Assembly (NCBI RefSeq): GCF_036884845.1
Contig: NZ_CP145732.1
Coordinates: forward strand, 2,046,001-2,110,000
Source of the DNA: Pseudomonas sp. MAG733B
GTDB lineage: Bacteria; Pseudomonadota; Gammaproteobacteria; Pseudomonadales; Pseudomonadaceae
DNA length: 64,000 nucleotides
Direction of reading: 5' to 3'
Program-made: the position numbers and the translations under genes
Shown: one piece after another, positions 16,591 through 25,941 of the stretch
Position numbering within the stretch: position 1 is the stretch's first letter
How the letters are laid out: the number at the start of each line of letters is the position of its first letter
Notes under the pieces: generated by a model
Databases searched by the model: none
Seen by the model: only the letters and a program-made list of their open reading frames with translations
What the model was told of the DNA's origin: nothing

Positions 16591-18018
16591 ATGTCGATAC
16601 CACGCTTGAAGTCTTATCTCTCCATTTTTGCCACCGTGCTGGTGCTCGGTCAGGCTGTCACTGCGCAAGCGGTCGAACTGCCTGATTTCACGCAACTGGT
16701 CGAGCAGGCCTCGCCCGCGGTGGTGAACATCAGTACCACGCAGAAGCTGCCGGATCGCAAGGTCAACCAGCAGATGCCTGACCTCGAAGGCTTGCCGCCG
16801 ATGCTGCGCGAGTTCTTCGAACGTGGCATGCCGCCACAATCGCGCTCGCCTCGCGGTGATCGTCAGCGTGAAGCCCAGTCCCTGGGTTCGGGTTTCATCA
16901 TTTCTCCCGACGGCTACATCCTGACCAACAACCATGTAATCGCTGACGCCGATGAAATTCTCGTGCGTCTCTCAGACCGCAGTGAAATGAAAGCCAAGCT
17001 GGTCGGCACCGACCCGCGTTCCGACGTGGCACTGCTGAAAATCGAAGGCAAGGATCTGCCGGTTCTGAAACTCGGCAAATCCCAGGACCTGAAGGCTGGT
17101 CAATGGGTCGTGGCAATCGGTTCGCCGTTCGGCTTTGACCATACAGTGACCCAAGGCATCGTCAGTGCCGTCGGTCGCAGCCTGCCGAACGAGAACTATG
17201 TGCCGTTCATCCAGACCGACGTGCCGATCAACCCGGGTAACTCGGGTGGCCCGTTGTTCAACCTGAACGGCGAAGTGGTCGGGATCAACTCGCAGATCTA
17301 CACCCGTTCCGGCGGCTTCATGGGTGTGTCGTTCGCGATTCCTATCGACGTGGCCATGGACGTTTCCAACCAGCTGAAAAGCGGTGGCAAGGTCAGCCGT
17401 GGCTGGTTGGGTGTCGTGATTCAGGAAGTGAACAAGGATCTGGCCGAGTCGTTCGGTCTGGACAAGCCGGCCGGTGCACTGGTCGCCCAGATCCAGGACG
17501 ACGGCCCGGCTGCCAAGGGTGGTCTGCAAGTTGGCGACGTGATCCTCAGCATGAACGGGCAACCGATCGTGATGTCCGCCGATCTGCCACATCTGGTCGG
17601 TGCGCTGAAAGCTGGCTCCAAGGCCAATCTGGAAGTGATTCGTGAAGGCAAGCGCAAAAACGTCGAACTGACGGTTGGCGCGATCCCTGATGAAGACAAA
17701 GAGCTCGATGCTTTGCCGAAGTCGGGCGCCGAGACCAGCAGCAATCGTCTGGGTGTTTCGGTCGTCGAGTTGACCGCTGAACAAAAGAAAACCTACGACC
17801 TCAAAGGCGGCGTGGTGATCAAAGAAGTGCAGGACGGTCCTGCTTCGATGATCGGCTTGCAGCCAGGTGACGTCATTACTCACCTGAACAACCAAGCGAT
17901 CGAGTCCACCAAGGAATTCACCGACATCGCCAAGGCGCTGCCGAAGAATCGTTCGGTGTCGATGCGTGTGTTGCGTCAAGGTCGTGCCAGCTTCATCACC
18001 TTCAAACTGGCTGAATAA
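16591..18018 (+). CDS. mucD: Periplasmic serine protease MucD (DegP/HtrA family)
   Basis: A 475-aa DegP-like protease and chaperone. Signal peptide at 1 to about 26 (ending TAQA); trypsin-like domain with the triad His (NNHVIADADE), Asp (RSDVALLKIEG) and Ser (NPGNSGGPLFN); then two PDZ domains (about 260-355 and 375-465, with GWLGVVIQEV and RLGVSVVEL). It clears misfolded envelope proteins and indirectly limits AlgU activation. The gene is separated from mucB by 178 bp, so it may be partly independently expressed. Confidence 0.96.
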   Translation: MSIPRLKSYLSIFATVLVLGQAVTAQAVELPDFTQLVEQASPAVVNISTTQKLPDRKVNQQMPDLEGLPPMLREFFERGMPPQSRSPRGDRQREAQSLGSGFIISPDGYILTNNHVIADADEILVRLSDRSEMKAKLVGTDPRSDVALLKIEGKDLPVLKLGKSQDLKAGQWVVAIGSPFGFDHTVTQGIVSAVGRSLPNENYVPFIQTDVPINPGNSGGPLFNLNGEVVGINSQIYTRSGGFMGVSFAIPIDVAMDVSNQLKSGGKVSRGWLGVVIQEVNKDLAESFGLDKPAGALVAQIQDDGPAAKGGLQVGDVILSMNGQPIVMSADLPHLVGALKAGSKANLEVIREGKRKNVELTVGAIPDEDKELDALPKSGAETSSNRLGVSVVELTAEQKKTYDLKGGVVIKEVQDGPASMIGLQPGDVITHLNNQAIESTKEFTDIAKALPKNRSVSMRVLRQGRASFITFKLAE

Positions 18019-18036
18019 TCCGATTGTCGTTTGAAT

Positions 18037-18067
18037 AAAAAACCGCCTCGAAAGAGGCGGTTTTTTT
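18037..18067. terminator. bidirectional intrinsic terminator
   Basis: AAAAAACCGCCTC-gaaa-GAGGCGGTTTTTTT between the convergent mucD and bepA genes; A and T runs flank an 8-bp GC stem, so it can act on both strands. Confidence 0.93.
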
Positions 18068-18081
18068 ATGCCTGAAACAAA

Positions 18082-19515
18082 CTACCCCATCATGTCCTTG
18101 ATCATGCGCTCTTGCTCCATCAGCTCTCGCTGGCGGGCATCGATGCGTGACGACAGCGGGAAATTGCTGCCAGCCTTGCGCTTGGCGAAATCCAGTTGCT
18201 GGATCGCCTGACGATAGTCGCCGACCAGAGCGAAATACTCGGCACGTGCCTGGTGCAGGCCGATGATGTTGCCCGACAGGCCGCGTGTCTCGGCCACCTG
18301 ATACCACACGTCCGGATCGTCCGGCCGCGATTTGAGCAGGCCCTCCAGTGCTTTTTCCGCATCGGCGGCGCGGTTCTGTTTCAACAACAGGTCGACGCGC
18401 ACCTGGTTCAGCGGATAGTTGCCCGGGTACTGAGTCAGCATCCGGTCCACACGGGATTGCGCATCTGCCAGACGATTGTTGGTGATGTCCAGATCGATCT
18501 GGGCGAGGTTGTAGATGATCTCGTTTGGCGACTTGGCCAGCAGCAGCTTGAGATTCTCCCGTGCTTCGTTGAGTTGGCCGCCCTTGATCTGGGCAATGGC
18601 CAGGCCGTAGCGAGCGACATCGCTCTTCGGGTTTTCATCCAGTTGTGCGCGGAAGCGCTTGGCGCCGAGGCCTGGAGTTTCTTCATATATCAACTGCACC
18701 CGTGCGCGAATCAGTTGATAGCGCACGGTGTCCTCAATACCACCTTTTGGAGCCTGTTCGGCACGGTTGCGGGTGTCGGCGATCCGCGATTCGGTGACCG
18801 GGTGAGTCAGCAGGAATTCCGGTGGCTTGGCGTCGAAGCGATACTGCCGCCCAAGGCGTTCGAACATGGTGGGCATCGAGCGCGGATCGTAGCCGGCCTT
18901 TTCCAGATTGAGGATGCCGATGCGGTCGGCTTCCTGTTCGTTTTGGCGCGAGAAACGCCGCTGCTCCTGAATTGCCGCCGCCTGCGTACCCGCAATGGCG
19001 GCGATCCCGGCATCACCGGCACCGGCCGCGGCAATCACGATCCCGGCCAGCAATGCAGCCATCATCGGCACTTGCATGCGCTGTTGCGCTTCGACGCCAC
19101 GGGCAAAGTGCCGTTGCGACAAGTGAGCCAATTCGTGCGCCAGTACCGAGGCATATTCGCCTTCGGTCTGGGCGTTGAGAAACAGGCCGCCGTTGACCCC
19201 GACAATCCCGCCAGGTGCCGCAAAGGCGTTGAGCTGAGGGCTGTTGATCAGGATGAACTCAAGACGCCGGTCATTGACCTGGCTGGTCTCTACCAAACGG
19301 TAAACGCTGGACTCGACATAGTCCTTGAGCTGCGGATCGTTGAGTTGCGAGACCTGGCTGCGCAACAGCGCGAGCCAGGCGCGACCCAACTGGTATTCCT
19401 GCTGTGGCGAGACAATGGCAGAACTGGCGTCGCCGAGTGACGGCAGGTCGTCGGCGAAGCCCGGTGAGGCGAGCAGGCAAGCGAGCGTCAGCAGGGTAGG
19501 GCGCAAAAAAGTCAT
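18082..19515 (-). CDS. bepA: Periplasmic M48 metalloprotease/chaperone BepA (YfgC)-like
   Basis: A 477-aa protein with a signal peptide (1 to about 22, ending SPGFA), an M48 zinc-protease domain with HELAHLSQRHF near residue 132 and the third zinc ligand in NEQEADRIG near 196, then TPR repeats from about 300 to 470. BepA assists assembly of outer-membrane beta-barrels and LptD and degrades stalled ones. The ATG at 19515 is chosen because it starts the signal peptide directly; an alternative start at 19536 adds seven residues. Together with bamC in this window it points to outer-membrane quality control. Confidence 0.9.
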   Translation of the reverse strand: MTFLRPTLLTLACLLASPGFADDLPSLGDASSAIVSPQQEYQLGRAWLALLRSQVSQLNDPQLKDYVESSVYRLVETSQVNDRRLEFILINSPQLNAFAAPGGIVGVNGGLFLNAQTEGEYASVLAHELAHLSQRHFARGVEAQQRMQVPMMAALLAGIVIAAAGAGDAGIAAIAGTQAAAIQEQRRFSRQNEQEADRIGILNLEKAGYDPRSMPTMFERLGRQYRFDAKPPEFLLTHPVTESRIADTRNRAEQAPKGGIEDTVRYQLIRARVQLIYEETPGLGAKRFRAQLDENPKSDVARYGLAIAQIKGGQLNEARENLKLLLAKSPNEIIYNLAQIDLDITNNRLADAQSRVDRMLTQYPGNYPLNQVRVDLLLKQNRAADAEKALEGLLKSRPDDPDVWYQVAETRGLSGNIIGLHQARAEYFALVGDYRQAIQQLDFAKRKAGSNFPLSSRIDARQRELMEQERMIKDMMG

Positions 19516-19613
19516 GCACAAAGCCTTAGTCGACAAAGACCTTACTGTAGCCGGACACCAGCCTTGCGACCAGATATTCTAGGCAACTCGACTACGTGAC
19601 CCGGAGTAATGCA

Positions 19614-19853
19614 ATGATCGATGCTGTAGCCCATGACGTTGAGCTGGACGCCAGCGGCCTGAATTGTCCGTTGCCGTTGCTCAAGGCCAAGATGGAGCTC
19701 AATCGAATGGCCAGCGGTGCGGTGCTCAAGGTGATCGCCACCGATGCGGGTTCGCAGCGTGACTTTCGCACCTTTGCCCGATTGGCCGGTCATACGCTGC
19801 TTCGTGAAGAAGATGAGGCGGGCGTGTACCGCTACTGGTTGAAAAAGGCCTGA
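19614..19853 (+). CDS. TusA/SirA-like sulfur carrier family protein
   Basis: A 79-aa TusA-family protein with the single reactive cysteine in NCPLPLLKAKMELN (Cys18), the CPxP motif of sulfur-relay proteins. By gene order it corresponds to P. aeruginosa PA1006, which is needed for molybdenum cofactor-dependent nitrate use and is not the thiouridylation TusA. The ATG at 19614 follows GGAG and starts the conserved domain. It diverges from bepA and is 31 bases from perM. Confidence 0.88.
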   Translation: MIDAVAHDVELDASGLNCPLPLLKAKMELNRMASGAVLKVIATDAGSQRDFRTFARLAGHTLLREEDEAGVYRYWLKKA

Positions 19854-19884
19854 AACCTGCGGCATTTGTTCTTAAGGATTATTG

Positions 19885-20955
19885 ATGTTCAAAGTGTTAC
19901 GCGACTGGATTCAGCGCTACTTCTCCGATGAAGAAGCCGTGGTTCTGGCAGTCCTGCTGTTTCTTGCGTTCACCGCCGTGCTCACGCTGGGCGGCATGCT
20001 GGCGCCGGTGCTGGCCGGGATGGTGCTGGCGTACCTGATGCAGGGCCTGGTGCTGACCCTCGAGCGTTTGCGGGTGCCGGGCGGGGTGGCGGTGGGTTTG
20101 GTCTTCGCGCTGTTCATGGGGGTGTTGCTGGTGTTCATCGTGGTCGTGGTGCCGTTGCTTTGGCATCAGTTGATCACCTTGTTCAACGAGTTGCCCGGCA
20201 TGCTCGCCAAGTGGCAGTCGCTGTTGTTGCTGTTGCCGGAACGCTATCCACATCTGGTATCTGACGAACAGGTGCTGCAAGCCATCGAAGTTGCACGGGG
20301 CGAAATCGGCAAGTTCGGGCAATGGGCACTGACGTTCTCGCTGTCGAGTCTGCCGCTGTTGGTCAACATCATGATCTATCTGGTGCTGGTGCCGATCCTG
20401 GTGTTCTTCTTCCTCAAGGACCGGGCCATGATCGGCCAGTGGGTGCGCGGCTACCTGCCCCGTGAGCGAGCGCTGATCACCCGTGTCGCCCATGAAATGA
20501 ACCGGCAGATTGCCAACTACATTCGCGGCAAGGTCATCGAGATTTTCATTTGCGGCGGCGTGACCTACATCGCGTTCGTCGTCCTGGAGCTGAACTACGC
20601 GGCGCTGCTGGCGTTGCTGGTGGGGATTTCGGTGGTGGTGCCCTACGTCGGCGCCGTGGTGGTGACGGTGCCGGTGTTTCTGATTGCGCTGTTCCAGTGG
20701 GGCTGGAGCGACCAGTTCATTTATTTGATGGCGGTTTACGGGATCATCCAGACACTGGATGGCAACGTGCTGGTGCCGTTGCTGTTCTCGGAGGCGGTCA
20801 ATCTGCACCCAGTGGCGATCATCTGTGCGGTGCTGCTGTTTGGCGGTTTGTGGGGATTCTGGGGCGTGTTCTTTGCGATTCCCCTGGCGACGCTGTTCAA
20901 GGCTGTGCTTGATGCGTGGCCACGCAAAGAACCAGTGGTGGCGCCGCTGCTTTAA
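19885..20955 (+). CDS. perM: AI-2E family transporter PerM
   Basis: A 356-aa inner-membrane protein of the AI-2E/UPF0118 family, with about seven to eight hydrophobic segments in the usual 2 + loop + 5 arrangement: a leading pair within about residues 15-50, a central soluble loop (about 90-150), and a C-terminal block with the conserved ILVFFFLKDR and the late GIIQTLDGNVLVPLLFS. The transported substrate is not known. The ATG at 19885 follows AAGGA. A strong terminator follows the gene. Confidence 0.9.
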   Translation: MFKVLRDWIQRYFSDEEAVVLAVLLFLAFTAVLTLGGMLAPVLAGMVLAYLMQGLVLTLERLRVPGGVAVGLVFALFMGVLLVFIVVVVPLLWHQLITLFNELPGMLAKWQSLLLLLPERYPHLVSDEQVLQAIEVARGEIGKFGQWALTFSLSSLPLLVNIMIYLVLVPILVFFFLKDRAMIGQWVRGYLPRERALITRVAHEMNRQIANYIRGKVIEIFICGGVTYIAFVVLELNYAALLALLVGISVVVPYVGAVVVTVPVFLIALFQWGWSDQFIYLMAVYGIIQTLDGNVLVPLLFSEAVNLHPVAIICAVLLFGGLWGFWGVFFAIPLATLFKAVLDAWPRKEPVVAPLL

Positions 20956-20967
20956 AAGTGTGTTGAT

Positions 20968-21002
20968 AAAAAAAATCGCAGCTCAGGGCTGCGATTTTTT
21001 TT
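20968..21002. terminator. bidirectional intrinsic terminator
   Basis: AAAAAAAATCGCAGC-tcagg-GCTGCGATTTTTTTT between the convergent perM and bcp genes. Confidence 0.93.
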
Positions 21003-21008
21003 GGATGA

Positions 21009-21482
21009 TCAGGCCTTGTTCAGCGCCTGAGCCGCGGCCAGTACCGCATCGACATGCCCCGGCACCTTCACGCCACGCCATTCCTGACGTAATACGCCAT
21101 CCTTGTCGATCAGGAACGTGCTGCGATCCACGCCCATGTATTCCTTGCCGTAAAGTTTCTTCAGCTTGATCACGTCGAACAGCTGGCAAAGCGCCTCTTC
21201 CTTGTCGCTGATCAGTTCGAAAGTGAACGCTTGCTTGGCCTTGAAGTTTTCATGGGATTTCAGGCTATCGCGGGAAACGCCGAACACTTCGGTGTTGGCC
21301 GCTTTAAAGGCGTCCAATTGGTCGCGAAAGCCCTGACCCTGGGTCGTGCAACCCGGCGTGCTGTCCTTCGGATAGAAGTAGATCACCACTTGCTTGCCTT
21401 TGAGGCTCGCGAGGCTGACGGTCTGCCCGCTGGTGGCGGGTGCTTCGAAGTCGGCAACCGGTTGGTCGATAGCAACGGCCAT
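21009..21482 (-). CDS. bcp: Thioredoxin-dependent peroxiredoxin, Bcp/PrxQ family
   Basis: A 157-aa peroxiredoxin that reduces H2O2 and organic hydroperoxides. The peroxidatic Cys45 lies in PKDSTPGCTTQ, with the conserved Arg near residue 120 in GVDRSTF. The two known resolving-cysteine positions are not cysteine: five residues on (E. coli type) is Gln50, and 36 residues on (Xanthomonas type) is Lys81. A further Cys99 is present. The enzyme may therefore work as a 1-Cys PrxQ or use Cys99. The ATG at 21482 is the family start; the frame runs open into gcvR but is not coding there. Confidence 0.94.
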   Translation of the reverse strand: MAVAIDQPVADFEAPATSGQTVSLASLKGKQVVIYFYPKDSTPGCTTQGQGFRDQLDAFKAANTEVFGVSRDSLKSHENFKAKQAFTFELISDKEEALCQLFDVIKLKKLYGKEYMGVDRSTFLIDKDGVLRQEWRGVKVPGHVDAVLAAAQALNKA

Positions 21483-21493
21483 GAAAAGCTTCC

Positions 21494-22054
21494 TTACATT
21501 GGGTTCTGTGGGCGCCACGGCTCGATCAGGGCGTCCAGGTTCAGCGCATCGGCGAAATCCAGGAACTGATCGCGCAACCAGCTGATTTGCACGCCGGCCG
21601 GCAAGGTCACGGTAAACGTGGCGTTGAGCATGGTGCCGCCGGTTTGCGGAGCCTGATAGGTGTCGCAGGTCAGGTTTTCCAGCTCGACGTTGTGGTCCAT
21701 GAAGAACTGGCACAGCTCGTTGATGATGTCCGAGCGGTAAGCCGAGCTCACATAGGCGACATAAGGTAAAGCCTGGGGACGGTTCTCCAACGCCGCGCTG
21801 CGCACCACGTTGACGGTGAACGCGTGCCGTTTGGCCAGCACTGGCAGGCTGCCTTCCAGGCGCGCCAGGGCATCCCAGCTGCCGGAGATTTCGAGGACCA
21901 GCGCACTGCACTCGCCATGACGGGTCAGGCGGGAAGTAACCACGGCGCAGCGATTTTCATGGCTGGCGCGGCACAGGACGTTAGTCAGCTCCATGGGGTT
22001 GGCGCCGAGGGCACTGATGACAAGGAATTGTTCGCGAACTGTGGGGGTGGACAT
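21494..22054 (-). CDS. gcvR: Glycine cleavage system transcriptional repressor-like ACT protein (GcvR)
   Basis: A 186-aa protein of two ACT domains (about 8-85 and 95-175), with EQFLVISALGANPMELTNVL at the N terminus typical of the GcvR group. In E. coli GcvR binds GcvA and controls the glycine cleavage operon. No gcvA or gcv genes are nearby, so the target here is inferred. It is 11 bases upstream of bcp, the common gcvR-bcp pairing, and diverges from dapA. Confidence 0.9.
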   Translation of the reverse strand: MSTPTVREQFLVISALGANPMELTNVLCRASHENRCAVVTSRLTRHGECSALVLEISGSWDALARLEGSLPVLAKRHAFTVNVVRSAALENRPQALPYVAYVSSAYRSDIINELCQFFMDHNVELENLTCDTYQAPQTGGTMLNATFTVTLPAGVQISWLRDQFLDFADALNLDALIEPWRPQNPM

Positions 22055-22380
22055 GCAGCATTCCTAAAGCGATGAGCGGTCGGTACTTCTATCGGCTTGT
22101 TTTACCGGGCCAGCCTGCGGATGCGAATTCAGAAAGCCTCAGGCGCAGGTTGCAACGTGCTCCAGTATGGCAGGAACGAGAGGTGGCAACGCTGGAATGG
22201 GGCTTGTGATGCCGAAAATGGAGGCAGAAACCCGGCGTACGAGCTTGTCAGTACCGATCAAAGTCTGAAGGGTAGCGAAAAGCAGCGCCAAGGGGAATGG
22301 CGGCAGCGCAGTACTTCGCTTGTACAAGCATCTTGGCGCCAGTACCATTACGGCTCTCTTTTTCCGGCAGGAGCGGTTGC
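22055..22380. other. gcvR-dapA divergent intergenic region
   Basis: A 326-bp promoter region for two divergent genes. The only clear element is CAGGAG about seven bases before the dapA ATG. Open frames that cross it (22097-22384 on the plus strand) lack family resemblance and a ribosome binding site, and are taken as chance. Confidence 0.6.
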
Positions 22381-23259
22381 ATGATTGCGGGCAGTATGGT
22401 GGCACTGGTCACACCCATGGATGCACAGGGTCGTCTCGACTGGGACAGCCTGAGCAAACTGGTGGACTTTCACCTGCAAAACGGCACCCACGCCATCGTG
22501 GCGGTCGGCACTACAGGTGAGTCGGCCACCCTTGATGTGAACGAACACATCGAAGTGATCCGCGCCGTGGTCAAGCAGGTCAACGGTCGTATTCCGGTGA
22601 TCGCCGGTACCGGCGCCAACTCGACTCGTGAAGCCGTCGAGCTGACCCGTAACGCCAAAGAGGCCGGCGCCGACGCCTGCCTGCTGGTGGTGCCGTATTA
22701 CAACAAGCCGACCCAGGAAGGCCTGTACCAGCACTTCAAGCACATCGCCGAATCCGTCGACATCCCTCAGATCCTCTATAACGTTCCTGGCCGCACCTCC
22801 TGCGACATGCAGGCCGAGACCGTGATCCGCCTGTCCACCGTGCCGAACATCATCGGTATCAAGGAAGCCACTGGCGACCTGGTGCGTGCCAAGGCGATCA
22901 TTGATGGCGTAAGCAAGGACTTCATCGTTCTTTCCGGCGATGATCCGACGGCGGTCGAGCTCATCCTGCTCGGCGGCAAGGGCAACATTTCCGTCACCGC
23001 CAACGTCGCTCCGCGCGAAATGGCCGATCTGTGCGAGGCCGCTCTCAAGGGTGACGCCGCGACCGCTCGTGCCATCAACGAAAAACTGATGCCGCTGCAC
23101 AAAGACCTGTTCATCGAAGCCAACCCGATTCCGGTGAAGTGGGCTTTGGTTGAAATGGGCCTGATGCACGAAGGCATCCGCCTGCCGCTGACCTGGCTGA
23201 GCGCACCTTGTCATGAAACGCTTCGCACGGCCCTGTGCCAGTGCAGCGTCCTGGTTTAA
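22381..23259 (+). CDS. dapA: 4-hydroxy-tetrahydrodipicolinate synthase
   Basis: A 292-aa class I aldolase-fold enzyme that condenses pyruvate with aspartate semialdehyde in lysine and peptidoglycan precursor synthesis. The Schiff-base Lys161 is in GIKEATGD, with Tyr133 ([10 protein letters not shown]) and the GTTGES loop (residues 43-48) completing the active site. The ATG at 22381 follows CAGGAG. The C-terminal 25 residues ([19 protein letters not shown]) are unusually cysteine-rich. bamC follows after 17 bases, the conserved dapA-bamC pair. Confidence 0.97.
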   Translation: MIAGSMVALVTPMDAQGRLDWDSLSKLVDFHLQNGTHAIVAVGTTGESATLDVNEHIEVIRAVVKQVNGRIPVIAGTGANSTREAVELTRNAKEAGADACLLVVPYYNKPTQEGLYQHFKHIAESVDIPQILYNVPGRTSCDMQAETVIRLSTVPNIIGIKEATGDLVRAKAIIDGVSKDFIVLSGDDPTAVELILLGGKGNISVTANVAPREMADLCEAALKGDAATARAINEKLMPLHKDLFIEANPIPVKWALVEMGLMHEGIRLPLTWLSAPCHETLRTALCQCSVLV

Positions 23260-23276
23260 TTGAGGAAGTACAACGC

Positions 23277-24392
23277 ATGAAGCGAATGGCCGGACTTTCC
23301 GCACTTGCCTTGATTATCTCCAGCACCAGTGGCTGCGGATGGATCTGGGGCCCGGAAGGTTATTTCCGTGACCGTGGTAGCGATTACCTGGAAGCGCAAC
23401 AGACTGCACCGATGCAACTGCCTTCGGACGTCACCACCGCCAAGCGTCTGGATCCGCTGTTGCCGATCCCACGCAACGTGGCGGATGACACCGCCAAGGG
23501 TGAATACGTCGTTCCTCGTCCGCAGCCGTTGTCGGCCGCTGCCGATGCCAGCGCCTACTCCCTGCAGAAGAGCGGTGATACCCGCTCGATCCTGGCGCAG
23601 AACCCTCCGGCCGAAGTCTGGCCTGTGGCCGTGCAGTTCTACCAGGACAACGGTTTCCGCCTGGACGAACAGCGCCCGCAAACCGGCGAATTCACTACTA
23701 CCTGGCAGCGTTCCGACGAACTGTCGGCAGCGATGGCCAAACGCCTCAGCGCGGCCGGCGTCGCAACCGACAGCGAAACCCGCGTGCGGGTACGCATCGA
23801 GCCGGGCGTGCAGCGCAACACCAGTGAAGTCTACGTGGTCAGCGCCGAGCGTCCTGCCGGCAGCACTGCCGATGTGGCCTTCACCAACCGTTCGGTCAAC
23901 ACCGGTCTCGACGCGGCGCTGGTCGACGACATGCTCGCGAGCATGAGCCGGATCTCCGAGAAGGGTGGTTCGGTCTCCATGCTGGCGTCTCGTGATTTCG
24001 ATACCCCAAGTCGTGTCAGCTTGAGCGAAGACGGCAGCGGCAACCCTGTGCTGAACGTCGGTTCGGACCTGGATCGTGCCTGGTCGAGCGTCGGTCGTGC
24101 GCTGGAGCAGGGCGAATGGCGTGTTGAGGACATCAACCGCAGCCTGGGCCTGTACTACATCAACCTGGCTGAAAAAGCCGAGAAGAAAGACGACAAGCCA
24201 GGCTTCTTCAGCAGCCTGTTCGGCAGCGCGCCGAACAAGGAAGAAGTTGAAGCTCGCGCCGAACGCTATCAGGTTCGCCTGAGCAAGGTGGGCGAAAGCG
24301 TCCAGGTCACCGTCGAGAAGAACATCAACACCGTGGCGCCTGCTGACGTGGCGCGCAAAGTGTTGAGCGTGATTCAGGACAATCTGGGCTGA
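23277..24392 (+). CDS. bamC: Outer-membrane protein assembly factor BamC (NlpB) lipoprotein
   Basis: A 371-aa lipoprotein of the BAM beta-barrel assembly complex. The signal peptide ends at a lipidation cysteine in ISSTSGCGWIWG near residue 19; the lipobox has Thr rather than the usual Leu at -3. A long N-terminal unstructured segment follows, then two helix-grip domains (about 110-210 and 250-370). It lies 17 bases after dapA and five before the MBL-fold gene. AGGAAG precedes the ATG at 23277. Confidence 0.92.
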   Translation: MKRMAGLSALALIISSTSGCGWIWGPEGYFRDRGSDYLEAQQTAPMQLPSDVTTAKRLDPLLPIPRNVADDTAKGEYVVPRPQPLSAAADASAYSLQKSGDTRSILAQNPPAEVWPVAVQFYQDNGFRLDEQRPQTGEFTTTWQRSDELSAAMAKRLSAAGVATDSETRVRVRIEPGVQRNTSEVYVVSAERPAGSTADVAFTNRSVNTGLDAALVDDMLASMSRISEKGGSVSMLASRDFDTPSRVSLSEDGSGNPVLNVGSDLDRAWSSVGRALEQGEWRVEDINRSLGLYYINLAEKAEKKDDKPGFFSSLFGSAPNKEEVEARAERYQVRLSKVGESVQVTVEKNINTVAPADVARKVLSVIQDNLG

Positions 24393-24396
24393 TCAC

Positions 24397-25155
24397 ATGC
24401 GTTTTGCCGTTCTCGGCAGCGGTAGCCAAGGGAACGGCACGCTGATAGCCAGCGCTGATACGTATGTGCTGGTGGATTGTGGTTTCTCCCTGCGGGAAAC
24501 CGAAAAACGCCTGCTGCGCCTGGGTGTGAACCCTGCGCAGTTGAGCGCGATACTCGTGACCCACGAACATGCCGACCACGTGCGTGGCGTGGGTTTGCTG
24601 TCTCGGCGCTACAATCTGCCTGTCTACCTCAGTCGCGGGACGTTGCGCGGGATGCGTAAACCCATCGAACCCGCAGGCTTCCTGGCGGGCGGTGAGCAGC
24701 TGCAGATCGGCGACTTGAGCATCAGTGTCATTGCCGTGGCCCATGATGCGCAGGAGCCGACGCAATACGTGTTCAGTGACGGTGAGCGGCGCTTCGGCCT
24801 GTTGACCGACCTGGGCTCGTACTGCAACAAGGTGCTGGAAGGCTATCGGGATCTCGATGCGTTGATGATCGAGGCCAATCATTGCCGTGACAGGCTGGCT
24901 CGCGGTCACTACCCGTACTTTCTCAAGCAGCGGGTGGGCGGCGAACTGGGACATTTGAACAACCACCAGGCGGCATTCCTGGTGTCCGAGTTGGGCTGGA
25001 AAGACCTGCAGCACCTGGTCCTGGCTCATCTGAGCAGCAAGAACAACCTGCCGCAGCTGGCCCGGCAATGTTTTGTCGACACCCTCGGGTGCGACCCGGA
25101 CTGGCTGCAACTGGCCGATCAAGATTCAGGGCTCGACTGGCGACACATCGCCTAG
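24397..25155 (+). CDS. MBL-fold metallo-hydrolase (YycJ/VicX-like)
   Basis: A 252-aa metallo-beta-lactamase-fold protein. The metal-binding motif HEHADH stands at about residues 53-58 (VTHEHADHVRG); further histidines occur in AVAHDAQEP (near 114), EANHCRD (near 154) and in LAHLSSKNN (near 210). Similar proteins (YycJ/VicX/WalJ group) have been linked to DNA or cell-wall processes but the substrate is unsettled. It is in line with dapA-bamC and purC, as in P. aeruginosa PA1010 to PA1013. Confidence 0.88.
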   Translation: MRFAVLGSGSQGNGTLIASADTYVLVDCGFSLRETEKRLLRLGVNPAQLSAILVTHEHADHVRGVGLLSRRYNLPVYLSRGTLRGMRKPIEPAGFLAGGEQLQIGDLSISVIAVAHDAQEPTQYVFSDGERRFGLLTDLGSYCNKVLEGYRDLDALMIEANHCRDRLARGHYPYFLKQRVGGELGHLNNHQAAFLVSELGWKDLQHLVLAHLSSKNNLPQLARQCFVDTLGCDPDWLQLADQDSGLDWRHIA

Positions 25156-25183
25156 CCCATCTACTTAGCAAGCGGAGCCCATC

Positions 25184-25897
25184 ATGGAAAAACGTGAAGA
25201 ACTCTACCGCGGCAAAGCCAAATCGGTTTACAAGACCGACGACGCTGACCGCTTGATCCTGCTGTTTCGCAACGACACCTCGGCGTTCGACGGCAAGCGC
25301 ATCGAGCAGCTCGACCGCAAAGGCATGGTGAACAACAAGTTCAACGCCTTCATCATGCAGAAACTCGAAGCGGCCGGCGTACCGACCCAATTCGACAAAC
25401 TGCTGGGCGACAACGAGTGCCTGGTGAAGAAGCTGGACATGATCCCGGTCGAGTGCGTCGTGCGTAACTACGCCGCCGGCAGCCTGGTCAAGCGTCTGGG
25501 TGTTGAAGAGGGCTTGAAGCTCAACCCTTACACCTTCGAACTGTTCCTGAAGGACGACGCCAAGGGCGATCCGTTCATCAACGAATCCCACGTCGTGGCG
25601 TTCGGTTGGGGCACCGCCGAGCAACTGGTTCGCATGAAAGAACTGTCGCTCAAGGTCAACGAAGTCCTGAGCAAACTGTTCGACGACGCCGGCCTGCTGC
25701 TGGTCGACTTCAAACTGGAATTCGGCGTATTCAGCGACGGCTCCATCGTCCTGGGCGACGAGTTCAGCCCTGACGGCTGCCGCCTGTGGGACAAGGACAC
25801 CAAGAAGAAGATGGACAAAGACCGCTTCCGCCAAGGCCTCGGTGACGTCATCGAAGCCTACGAAGAAGTCGCCAAGCGTCTGGGCGTACCGCTTTAA
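25184..25897 (+). CDS. purC: Phosphoribosylaminoimidazole-succinocarboxamide synthase
   Basis: A 237-aa SAICAR synthetase, de novo purine step that joins CAIR and aspartate using ATP. The N terminus [17 protein letters not shown] is the nucleotide-binding beginning of the family; the substrate-binding [17 protein letters not shown] lies near residue 90; LVDFKLEFG near residue 172 and [12 protein letters not shown] near 190 complete the active site. Length is typical of the compact bacterial form. GCGGAG precedes the ATG. Confidence 0.97.
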   Translation: MEKREELYRGKAKSVYKTDDADRLILLFRNDTSAFDGKRIEQLDRKGMVNNKFNAFIMQKLEAAGVPTQFDKLLGDNECLVKKLDMIPVECVVRNYAAGSLVKRLGVEEGLKLNPYTFELFLKDDAKGDPFINESHVVAFGWGTAEQLVRMKELSLKVNEVLSKLFDDAGLLLVDFKLEFGVFSDGSIVLGDEFSPDGCRLWDKDTKKKMDKDRFRQGLGDVIEAYEEVAKRLGVPL

Positions 25898-25941
25898 CCG
25901 ACGCAAGCATCTGATAGCACAGAAATATTTTGCTCAGGGGG

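Noticed and set aside
21009..21911. 300-aa frame joining the bcp reading frame to part of gcvR
   Set aside because: Only the last 157 codons match peroxiredoxin; the upstream half is out of frame relative to gcvR, so it is not a fusion.
22097..22384. 95-aa open frame before dapA
   Set aside because: It runs into the dapA start, lacks a ribosome binding site and has no recognisable features.
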